8,566 nucleotides of DNA from Alphaproteobacteria bacterium (GTDB lineage Bacteria > Pseudomonadota > Alphaproteobacteria > UBA828). Where the stretch lies: positions 1-8,566 of the forward strand of contig JAUVWK010000106.1 of assembly GCA_030604165.1 (NCBI GenBank). The letters are read 5' to 3'. Made by a program: the position numbers and the translations under genes. This document shows, piece after piece, positions 1-6,022 of the stretch. Every line of letters begins with the position of its first letter. The stretch's first letter is position 1. Below the pieces are notes generated by a model that was not told the origin of the DNA, made no database searches, and was given only the letters and a program-made list of their open reading frames with translations.

Positions 1-68
1 ATTATTCTTCTTAGCCAAATCGTTCTTGGGCAGGTCAATATTTCTAATTAGTATATCCCCAGCACCCC
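1..68. other. AT-rich segment of different origin at the left edge
   Basis: The first 60 bases hold 21 G or C (35%), while the sequence beyond about position 70 is near 70% GC. On the minus strand the aminotransferase reading frame follows its family as far as the Val codon at 71-69 and then diverges to a stop at 50-48. A different minus-strand frame stays open from about position 75 to position 1 and reads GDILIRNIDLPKNDLAKK, which looks more like AT-rich coding DNA than random sequence; I do not recognise the protein. The exact breakpoint is unclear because a run of G/C spans 57-69. The segment could be a chimeric contig end, the edge of an insertion, or a genuine rearrangement. No inverted repeat or target duplication can be assessed from one side. 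Confidence 0.6.
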
Positions 69-419
69 CACCCGGCTCAGGCCCGCGGGCGTGAGCTCGG
101 CGAGCACGGCCGCGAGCTCGACCGGCGGCGGCGTCGCGGTTTGGAAAAAGGTGTTGTAGTAGGGCAGCTCAAGCAGCTGCCGATGGGCCGCCTCCGCCAA
201 TTCCGCCCGTCCGTAGCCGAGATTGACGCACCAGAGGCCCGCCATGCCGTCGAGTAGGCGGTTGCCTTCGGAATCCCACAGATAGACGCCCTTTGCCTTC
301 GTGATGATGCGGCTGTTCTTGCCGGCGAAGTCTTTGTAGTCGGTGAACGGGTGAAGGTGATGGCGCTGGTCGAGCGCTTGCCAGCGCGCGGTTTCGGCGC
401 TGGCGCGTTTCGTGGTCAT
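48..419 (-). CDS. Class III PLP-dependent aminotransferase, N-terminal part (SpuC-like), truncated
   Basis: This is the start of a fold-type I, PLP-dependent omega-aminotransferase of the putrescine/polyamine:pyruvate group. Residues 20-117 carry the usual N-terminal landmarks: HHLHPFTDYK (20-29), the GVYLWDSEGNRLLDGMAGLWCVNLGYG stretch (44-70) and YYNTFFQTATPP (88-98). These match SpuC-type enzymes closely. Family members are about 450 residues, so roughly three quarters is missing, including the PLP-binding Lys and the GSEAN-type cofactor loop that should follow at once. Homology stops at Val117 and six unrelated residues lead to a stop at 48. The ATG at 419 was chosen over an upstream in-frame start at 548 because the longer form only adds Arg-rich shadow sequence inside the upstream gene. 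The start overlaps the stop of the hydrolase gene by four bases (ATGA), which suggests translational coupling. Family assignment is firm; the exact amine substrate is inferred. Confidence 0.8.
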   Translation of the reverse strand: MTTKRASAETARWQALDQRHHLHPFTDYKDFAGKNSRIITKAKGVYLWDSEGNRLLDGMAGLWCVNLGYGRAELAEAAHRQLLELPYYNTFFQTATPPPVELAAVLAELTPAGLSRVGVLGIY

Positions 420-1213
420 GCTCGTGCTCCGGGCTGTGCCTGGCGAGAGATCATACGGCCCGCGGCGCGCGCGCGGGCGGCCTCGCCGAAGGCCGCGAAG
501 ATCGCCATCGAGAACGGATTGTCGGTCACCTGCCACTCGGGATGCCATTGGATGCCGAGCGCGAAGCCGGCGGCGGCGGTCGCGCGCACCGCCTCGACCA
601 CGCCGTCGGGGGCGCGCGCCTCGACGGCGAGACCGTCGGCCAAGCGGTCGATGCCCTGGCTATGCAGCGAATTGACCCGCACCTCGCGCGCCGGCCAAAG
701 CGCCGCCAGCGCGCCGCCGGGCTCGAGCGAAAGGCCGTGCGCCGGGCCGTACTGGACGTCGCGGGGCTGCGTCTTGTCCTCGCGATGATCGAGGAGGCCG
801 GGAACCTCGTGCAGGCATTGATGCAAGGTGCCGCCGAGGGCGACGTTGAGCTCCTGGATGCCGCGGCAGATGCAAAGCATCGGCACGGCGTGCTCGATCG
901 CCGCGCGGATCAAGGGCAGCGTGGTCGCATCGCGCTGCGGGTCGTGCGCCGTGCCGGCGGCGCTGTCGGGCCCGCCATAAAGCGCCGGCGCGACATTGGA
1001 GGGGCTGCCCGTGAATAGCAGGCCGTCCACGCGCCGCAACAGCGCGCGGCGATCGAGCCCCTCGCCGAGCGCGGGCAGCAGCATCGGCAAGCCGCCGGCG
1101 CCAGCGGCCACGGCCGTGATGTATTTCTCGCCGACGACATGAAACGGGTGAATGCCGATCTGCCGCACGCAAGCGGGCAGGCCGATCAAGGGTTCGGTCG
1201 TGTGTTGGGCCAC
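416..1213 (-). CDS. puuD: Gamma-glutamyl-GABA hydrolase family protein (class I glutamine amidotransferase-like, C26)
   Basis: This is a 265-residue cytoplasmic protein of the PuuD family (the E. coli enzyme has 254). PuuD hydrolyses gamma-glutamyl-GABA to glutamate and GABA in the gamma-glutamylated putrescine pathway. Visible motifs are GLPACVRQIGIHPFHVVGEKY near the N-terminus (11-31), the loop LLFTGSPSNVAP (65-76), the nucleophile elbow LCICRGIQE with catalytic Cys116, and IQWHPEW with His224 and Glu226 completing the triad. The start is GTG at 1213; an in-frame TAG lies directly upstream, so nothing longer is possible. No clear Shine-Dalgarno sequence precedes it. It follows the MATE gene by 48 bases and overlaps the aminotransferase start by four, which supports a role in polyamine or amine catabolism. 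Members of this family also act on other gamma-glutamyl amides, so the symbol is given by similarity and the substrate is inferred. Confidence 0.87.
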   Translation of the reverse strand: MAQHTTEPLIGLPACVRQIGIHPFHVVGEKYITAVAAGAGGLPMLLPALGEGLDRRALLRRVDGLLFTGSPSNVAPALYGGPDSAAGTAHDPQRDATTLPLIRAAIEHAVPMLCICRGIQELNVALGGTLHQCLHEVPGLLDHREDKTQPRDVQYGPAHGLSLEPGGALAALWPAREVRVNSLHSQGIDRLADGLAVEARAPDGVVEAVRATAAAGFALGIQWHPEWQVTDNPFSMAIFAAFGEAARARAAGRMISRQAQPGARA

Positions 1214-1261
1214 CTAATGGGAGCTAGCACGGGCGTTCCGGACTGACAAGGCCGTCGGGAA

Positions 1262-2647
1262 TCAGCCGCGCCGCTCGGCGAAGCCCCCGCGGCGCTCGAT
1301 CCCGAGATAGACCACGCCGAGGCCGAGGCCGCGGGCGGCGAGGAACACCACGATGGCGAGCCAGAGGCCATGGTTGCCGAGCGCCTGCGGCAGCAACCAG
1401 GCGGCCGGCAGATAAAGGGCGAGCGCGAGCATGACGGTGTTGCGCATCGCCCGGGTTCGGGTGGTGCCGGCGAAGACGCCATCGAGCAGGACCGCCCAAA
1501 CGGCGACCAGCGGCGCCGCGATCAACCAGGGAAGATATTGGCTCGCGATCTCGCGCACCGCGACGAGATCGGTTAGCAGCCGCACCATCGGCCCGCCGAG
1601 GCCGCCAAAAATAGCGCTCGTGGCGAGCGCCGCCAAGACACTCCAAAACAGCGACAATTTGACCGCGCGCCTGAGGTCGGCGCGATTGCGCTCGCCGAGG
1701 GCGCGGCCGGTCAGGGCTTCGGCGGCAAAGGCGAAGCCGTCCAGGCCATAATGCAGAAACAACATGAAGTTCATCAGCACCGCGTTGGCCGCCAGCGTCA
1801 CCTCGCCGAGGCGGGCGCTTTGCGCGGTGAAAAAAGCGAGCGCAAAGATGATGCCCATGGTGCGCACGAAGATGTCGAGATTGACGGCGAAGAAGCGGCG
1901 CAGGCGGCCGGCGGCGAAGACCAGTCGGCCGCGCCAAACACCGCCGAGACGCGCCAGCGTACGCGAGGCGAGATAGAGCCCGAGCCCGAGCCCGACATAG
2001 TCGGCGATCACAGAGGCGCCGGCCACGCCGCGCACGCCCAGCCCGAGCCAGACCACGAAGATCAGATCGAGCGCGATGTTGACGCCGTTGACGCAGAGCA
2101 AGAGCGCCAGCGGCACGCGCGTGTTTTGCATACCGATGAACCAGCCGATCAGCACGATGTTGCCGAGCGCGGCCGGCGCGCCCCAGATACGCATGAAAAA
2201 ATAGCTCCGGCCCGAGAGTTCGACCGCCGGGCCCGGCTCGATCAGCGCGAAGGCAAGCCAGGCGACGGGCCCTTGCAAGGCCATGAAAAACACGGCGATC
2301 GCGCCGGCCACCAGCAAGGCGCGGCCGAGCGTGGCCCGTAGCTCGTCGGCGTCGCCCGCACCGAAGCCTTGCGCCGTAAGGCCCGTGGTGCCCATGCGCA
2401 AAAAATTACAGCCCCAATAGATGAAATTGAAAATCAAGGCGCCGACCGCGACCGCGCCAAGATAATGCGGCTCGGGCAAGTGACCGATGACGGCCGTATC
2501 CACCGCGCCCAAGAGCGGCACCGTGAGGTTGGACAGGACCATCGGCCAGGCGAGTCGCCAAAACCGCCGGCTCAAGCCGGGCTCGCGCGGCACGGCAGGG
2601 GCCGGGCGCGCCGCCGTGCCATCGTCACGGGGCGTCTTGGGGTTCAT
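1262..2647 (-). CDS. dinF: MATE-family efflux transporter, DinF type
   Basis: This is a 461-residue inner-membrane transporter, nearly the length of E. coli DinF (459), with about twelve hydrophobic segments after a Pro/Arg-rich cytoplasmic start of about 25 residues. MATE proteins export drugs and cationic or other organic compounds using proton or sodium gradients. DinF-like marks are PLLGAVDTAVIGHL (44-57), LRMGTTGLTAQ (83-93), NAVLMNF (288-294), LDGFAFAAE (302-310), LLDGVFAGTT (387-396) with AMRN soon after, and GNHGLWLA (424-431). The ATG at 2647 is preferred because GAGGGT (2659-2654) sits six bases upstream; the longer frame to 2794 only adds 49 Arg/Pro-rich residues overlapping lolA. 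The gene begins 20 bases after the lolA stop and is probably co-transcribed with it. The E. coli gene is SOS-linked, but no LexA site is visible here. The natural substrate cannot be read from sequence. Confidence 0.9.
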   Translation of the reverse strand: MNPKTPRDDGTAARPAPAVPREPGLSRRFWRLAWPMVLSNLTVPLLGAVDTAVIGHLPEPHYLGAVAVGALIFNFIYWGCNFLRMGTTGLTAQGFGAGDADELRATLGRALLVAGAIAVFFMALQGPVAWLAFALIEPGPAVELSGRSYFFMRIWGAPAALGNIVLIGWFIGMQNTRVPLALLLCVNGVNIALDLIFVVWLGLGVRGVAGASVIADYVGLGLGLYLASRTLARLGGVWRGRLVFAAGRLRRFFAVNLDIFVRTMGIIFALAFFTAQSARLGEVTLAANAVLMNFMLFLHYGLDGFAFAAEALTGRALGERNRADLRRAVKLSLFWSVLAALATSAIFGGLGGPMVRLLTDLVAVREIASQYLPWLIAAPLVAVWAVLLDGVFAGTTRTRAMRNTVMLALALYLPAAWLLPQALGNHGLWLAIVVFLAARGLGLGVVYLGIERRGGFAERRG

Positions 2648-2653
2648 GCGGGC

Positions 2654-2659
2654 ACCCTC
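2654..2659 (-). promoter_or_regulatory. Ribosome binding site of the MATE gene
   Basis: GAGGGT on the minus strand lies six bases before the ATG at 2647, in the 20-base gap after the lolA stop. It decides the start of the transporter in favour of 2647 over the longer frame. Confidence 0.6.
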
Positions 2660-2667
2660 GGCGCGCC

Positions 2668-3360
2668 TTAGCGTCGGAGCGGGCGTTCCCGGGGGTCGTC
2701 GAAAACGAAGAGCTTGGCGCTGAGCGGCGGATTGATTTCCAGGTCGAACAACGCGACGGTGGTCGCCAGGCCCTGGGCGTCGATGACGCGCCATTGTTTG
2801 AGAGCCAGCGGCGCCTCGCTGAACAGCAGCGTGAGCGTGCCTTGTCCCGGATCGTCGCTTTCGAACACCGTGACCGCGATGGTGCCGGAGCGGCGCTCCA
2901 TCGCGGCGACGATCAGTTCCTCGCCGAAGCGGACCTGTTCGCGGCTGAGTGCGCCGAGCGGTGTGTCGAAGATCGGCCAGTCGCTCACCTGGCCAAGCTC
3001 CCTATCGTGGTAATGCAGCAAGAAGCCGTCGCTGACGATCAAGATCGGCGTGGGCGGCTCATACTCGACGCGAATCCGTCCCGGCCGGCGCAAATAGAAG
3101 GTGCCTTCGGTCGCGCCGCCGTCGGGCGCGATTTGCACGAAATGAGCGCGCATCGAATCCATCGCATTCAGATAATCTTCGATGCGCTGTAGCCACGCCT
3201 GCTGGTCCTCGTTCAGCACCGCCGGCGCGGGCGCCTCGAGCGCCTCCTGCGCCGCCCCGCCCGTCGCGACCAGCGGCGCCGCCAGCCAAACCAGGGCTGC
3301 CGCCAAGAGAAGGCGCCGGAGCGCCGCCAGGGCGCGGCGGGTCATCCTCGATGCGGTCAT
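2668..3360 (-). CDS. lolA: Outer-membrane lipoprotein carrier protein LolA
   Basis: LolA is the periplasmic chaperone that takes mature lipoproteins from the LolCDE transporter and carries them to the outer membrane. The 230-residue product starts with a clear Sec signal peptide: Arg-rich start, hydrophobic core about 17-33, likely cut after Ala37 (GGAA|QEA). The mature part holds family landmarks: a helix with MRAHFVQ, then GTFYLRRPGRIRVEY, PTPILIVSDGFLLHYHD and PLGALSREQVRF, ending in FDLEINPPLSAKLFVFDDP. Together these match the beta-barrel half and the C-terminal strand of alphaproteobacterial LolA. The ATG at 3360 lacks a good ribosome site; an alternative ATG at 3345 would shorten the signal peptide by five residues with little effect. 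It follows ftsK by 52 bases. No lolB is visible here. Confidence 0.93.
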   Translation of the reverse strand: MTASRMTRRALAALRRLLLAAALVWLAAPLVATGGAAQEALEAPAPAVLNEDQQAWLQRIEDYLNAMDSMRAHFVQIAPDGGATEGTFYLRRPGRIRVEYEPPTPILIVSDGFLLHYHDRELGQVSDWPIFDTPLGALSREQVRFGEELIVAAMERRSGTIAVTVFESDDPGQGTLTLLFSEAPLALKQWRVIDAQGLATTVALFDLEINPPLSAKLFVFDDPRERPLRR

Positions 3361-3378
3361 TGTCTAATAATCTATGCG

Positions 3379-3394
3379 GCGCGCCCGGGCGCGC
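3379..3394. repeat. 16-base perfect GC palindrome between ftsK and lolA
   Basis: GCGCGCCCGGGCGCGC is identical to its reverse complement. It sits in the 52-base gap between the ftsK stop and the lolA start, about 18 bases before the lolA ATG, and is followed on the minus strand by an AT-rich stretch. It has no loop and no T-run, so it is not a standard intrinsic terminator. It could pair in the transcript only by folding tightly, or act as a protein site. In DNA this rich in G and C, chance is also possible. Confidence 0.4.
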
Positions 3395-3412
3395 AAGTGC
3401 CCGCCCGCCCGA

Positions 3413-5842
3413 TCACGGCTCCACATTTCCGACCAGAACCTCGCGCTTGCCGACGTGATTCGCCTGGCCGACCACGCCCTCGGCTTCCATGCGCTCGATA
3501 ATGCGCGCCGCGCAGTTGTAGCCGATCTGGAGGTGGCGTTGCACGAAGCTGGTGGAGGCCTTGCGCTCACGCGCGATCAGCGCCACCGCTTGATCGTAGA
3601 GCGGCTCGTCGGCGGCGCCGTCGCCGAGCGATGGAGCGCCGCTGTCCGGCTCCTCGGTGACGGAGGTGACATAATTGGGCCGGCCCTTCGCGCGCAGCGA
3701 GTCGGCCACGCGCTCCACCTCCCGGTCGCTGACGAAGGGGCCGTGGACGCGCACGATGCGCCCGCCGCCTTCCATGTACAGCATGTCGCCCTGGCCCAGA
3801 AGCTGCTCCGCGCCGGCTTCGCCCAGGATGGTGCGGCTGTCGATCTTGGAGGTGACATGAAAGCTGATGCGGGTTGGGAAGTTGGCCTTGATCGTGCCGG
3901 TGATGACGTCCACCGAAGGCCGCTGCGTTGCCATGATCAGGTGGATGCCGGCCGCCCGCGCCATCTGCGCCAAGCGTTGCACCACGCCCTCGATGTCCTT
4001 GCCGGCCAGCAGCATGAGATCGGCCATCTCGTCCACCACGACGACGATGAACGGCATGGCGTCGAGTTCGAGGTCTTGTTCTTCGTAAAGCGGCTGGCCG
4101 GTATCGGGGTCGAAATCGACCTGCACCCGGCGGCTCAGCCACTCGCCCCGTGCGCGGGCCTCGGCAAGACGCTTGTTGTAGCCGGCGATATTGCGCACGC
4201 CGAGCTTCGACATCGCCTGATAGCGGCTCTCCATCTCGCGCACGGTCCATTTCAGCGCGACGACGGCCTTGCCGGGCTCCGTGACGACCGGGGTCAGCAG
4301 GTGCGGGATGTCGTCATAGACCGAAAGCTCGAGCATCTTCGGGTCGATCAGGATCAATTTGCATTGTTCCGGCGGCAACCGATAAATCAACGAGAGGATC
4401 ATCGAATTGATCGCCACGGACTTGCCCGACCCCGTGGTGCCGGCCACCAAAAGATGCGGCATGCGGGCGAGGTCGGCGATCACCGGATTGCCGCTGATAT
4501 CTTTGCCGAGCGCGAGGGTTAGCTTGGCGGCGGTGTTCTCGTAGGCTTCGCTGGCCAGCAGCTCCCGCAGATAGACCATCTCGCGGTCGCTGTTGGGCAG
4601 CTCGATGCCGATCACGTTACGCCCCGGGATGGTCGCGACCCGCACCGACAGCGCGCTCATGGAGCGCGCAATATCGTCGGCCAAGCCGATGACCCGCGAG
4701 GTACGGGTGCCGGGTTCGGGCACCAGCTCGTAAAGCGAGACCACCGGGCCGGGGCGTACCTTGATGATTTGGCCGTGGACACCAAAGTCCTCGAGTACGG
4801 ATTCCAGCAGGCGCGCGTTTTCGGCCAGGCTTCGCTCGTCAAGCCCCGTCGCCCGGGCGCTTCTCACCGCGGCCTTCAGTAAATCGAGCTGCGGCAGCCG
4901 ATAGTCTTTCGATTCGTCGAGTTGGAGCGTGCCCTGGCCCGCTTGAGCCGTTCGTCTGCGAGCTCGCCGCGGCGTCGATTTTGTCATGCCCGTGGCGGTT
5001 GGCGCGGCGCGCCTCCGAGCGGCCATAGCACCGCCGAGCACCGGCTCCCGCCGCGCCTCGGGCGCAGCCGCTTGGCCGCGGGCCGCCACGATGTACCGCG
5101 CTTCGGCGCGGCCGAACATAATAATGGCGTGCAGCACCCGCTGTACCGCCGCGAGCCCACCCCGCGGGCCGCGGCCCGGCGCGGCGCTCCTGGCGTGGCG
5201 CGCCCAGTGGACGAGCAAAATGCCGCCCAAGACTATTGTTCTGGGCACGCGATAGATGATCTTGAGGATCAGCCGCCATTCCGGCCAAGTCAGGCCCAGG
5301 GCGACGACAAACGTGATGCTTGCAAGCAAGAGCGTAACGATTGCCAGCGGGGCCGCGCCCCAGCCCGGAAAGAGCGACAGCAAACCACCGGAAAGGATCG
5401 CGCCGAGCGCGCCGCCCATGCCGGATTCCAACGGCCAACCCTGGGGCGCCGGAATTATCGCGAAGCCGAGCGCCGCGAACGCCAGGCAGGCCGGGGCCAT
5501 CGCCAAGCGTAGCCACAGGACCGAAAGCCCGCGGTGAGAGATCAGCGCCCAGGCCCAGGCCGCGATCAAGGCGATTAGAACCGCCCCGGCGGCGCCGAGA
5601 CCCTGCAGCACCAAATCCGCCGCGTAGGCGCCGGGCAGCCCCGCCACGTTGGCGACAGCGCTATTCGTCGCGGTGTTGAATGACGGGTCGCCTTGCGAAT
5701 AGCTGACGAGCGCGAGCGCGAGAACCGCGGCGAGCGCCAGGACCATCAGGCCGCCGAGCTCGATCGCGCGTCGGCGCAAGAAGCGGCTCGCGCTTTCGGG
5801 TAGGAACGGGGCCCGTCGGGCGCTAGCGGCGCGGGCAACCAT
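3413..5842 (-). CDS. ftsK: DNA translocase FtsK
   Basis: FtsK is the septum-anchored hexameric DNA pump that clears the terminus region and activates XerCD recombination at dif. The 809-residue protein starts with four or five membrane segments (about 29-48, 76-101, 107-131, 142-158, 162-186). A short basic Ala/Arg-rich linker follows (about 218-300, against several hundred residues in E. coli), then the motor. Walker A is GTTGSGKS (468-475, Lys474) and Walker B is IVVVVDEMADLM (599-610, Asp604-Glu605). Next come the MATQRPSVDVITGTIKANFP segment (637-656) and a C-terminal winged-helix gamma domain (about 745-809) ending NHVGKREVLVG. The gamma recognition helix reads GYNCAARIIE, with Cys777 where Arg is usual. 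The ATG at 5842 has GGAGG five bases upstream. An amidase gene lies 159 bases upstream and lolA 52 bases downstream. Confidence 0.97.
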   Translation of the reverse strand: MVARAASARRAPFLPESASRFLRRRAIELGGLMVLALAAVLALALVSYSQGDPSFNTATNSAVANVAGLPGAYAADLVLQGLGAAGAVLIALIAAWAWALISHRGLSVLWLRLAMAPACLAFAALGFAIIPAPQGWPLESGMGGALGAILSGGLLSLFPGWGAAPLAIVTLLLASITFVVALGLTWPEWRLILKIIYRVPRTIVLGGILLVHWARHARSAAPGRGPRGGLAAVQRVLHAIIMFGRAEARYIVAARGQAAAPEARREPVLGGAMAARRRAAPTATGMTKSTPRRARRRTAQAGQGTLQLDESKDYRLPQLDLLKAAVRSARATGLDERSLAENARLLESVLEDFGVHGQIIKVRPGPVVSLYELVPEPGTRTSRVIGLADDIARSMSALSVRVATIPGRNVIGIELPNSDREMVYLRELLASEAYENTAAKLTLALGKDISGNPVIADLARMPHLLVAGTTGSGKSVAINSMILSLIYRLPPEQCKLILIDPKMLELSVYDDIPHLLTPVVTEPGKAVVALKWTVREMESRYQAMSKLGVRNIAGYNKRLAEARARGEWLSRRVQVDFDPDTGQPLYEEQDLELDAMPFIVVVVDEMADLMLLAGKDIEGVVQRLAQMARAAGIHLIMATQRPSVDVITGTIKANFPTRISFHVTSKIDSRTILGEAGAEQLLGQGDMLYMEGGGRIVRVHGPFVSDREVERVADSLRAKGRPNYVTSVTEEPDSGAPSLGDGAADEPLYDQAVALIARERKASTSFVQRHLQIGYNCAARIIERMEAEGVVGQANHVGKREVLVGNVEP

Positions 5843-6001
5843 GAATGCCTCCGGCCGCCGCCCGCGCGGGATGAGAGATCAAGACCGTCTCCAGTGTTCC
5901 GTGGCGGTATTGTTTAAGAACGGAGCACGAATCGAGCGAATTCTTAGCACGGACCGCCGCGAAAGGGAAACCGCCTTATTCTAAGTGTTTAGCGCCTGCT
6001 C
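5843..6001 (-). promoter_or_regulatory. Amidase-ftsK intergenic region, probable site of the ftsK promoter
   Basis: This 159-base gap is less GC-rich than the flanking genes and is the only sizeable non-coding stretch on the minus strand upstream of ftsK. A -10-like TAGAAT (5983-5978, five of six to the consensus) lies just after the duplicated amidase tail, but no good -35 sits 16-18 bases before it, so the promoter call is weak. No CtrA-type TTAA-N7-TTAA pair and no hairpin with a T-run were seen. A 10-base palindrome, CCCGCGCGGG, lies at 5861-5870. Confidence 0.3.
5848..5852 (-). promoter_or_regulatory. Ribosome binding site of ftsK
   Basis: GGAGG on the minus strand lies five bases before the ATG at 5842. 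This is a strong match at normal spacing and fixes the ftsK start. Confidence 0.75.
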
Positions 6002-6022
6002 TTAAGCGCTTAGCGCTTGCTC
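5981..6022 (-). repeat. 21-base imperfect tandem repeat duplicating the amidase gene end
   Basis: The unit 6022-6002 encodes the last residues of the amidase and its stop (EQALSA then TAA). The directly abutting unit 6001-5981 matches it at 17 of 21 bases and would read EQALNT then TAG in the same frame. All four differences are transitions. The second copy is not translated because the first ends in a stop. This looks like an old tandem duplication of a gene end by slippage, after which both copies drifted. Confidence 0.75.

Noticed and set aside
420..548. Longer start for the aminotransferase (from 548)
   Set aside because: The extra 43 residues are Arg-rich, overlap the hydrolase coding end, and have no counterpart in the family; the ATG at 419 gives a normal N-terminus.
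1214..1261. Terminator or promoter in the MATE-hydrolase gap
   Set aside because: Only a short GCTAGC palindrome and no stable hairpin with a T-run or recognisable -35/-10 pair could be seen in the 48 bases.
1751..2341. 196-residue highly charged plus-strand frame opposite the MATE gene
   Set aside because: Its Glu/Gln/Arg/His-rich content is what antisense of hydrophobic membrane codons produces, and there is no ribosome site or family signal.
2648..2794. Longer start for the MATE transporter (from 2794)
   Set aside because: The added 49 residues overlap lolA and are Arg/Pro-rich; the ATG at 2647 has a proper ribosome site and gives a length matching DinF.
3374..4522. 382-residue open frame on the plus strand opposite ftsK
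   Set aside because: It lies antisense to the highly conserved FtsK motor and gamma domains, is rich in His, Arg, Ala and Asp, and shows no domain. It is a typical shadow frame of GC-rich DNA.
5843..6001. CtrA-type binding site or intrinsic terminator upstream of ftsK
   Set aside because: TTAA motifs occur but no pair has the seven-base spacing, and no stem-loop followed by a T-run was found.
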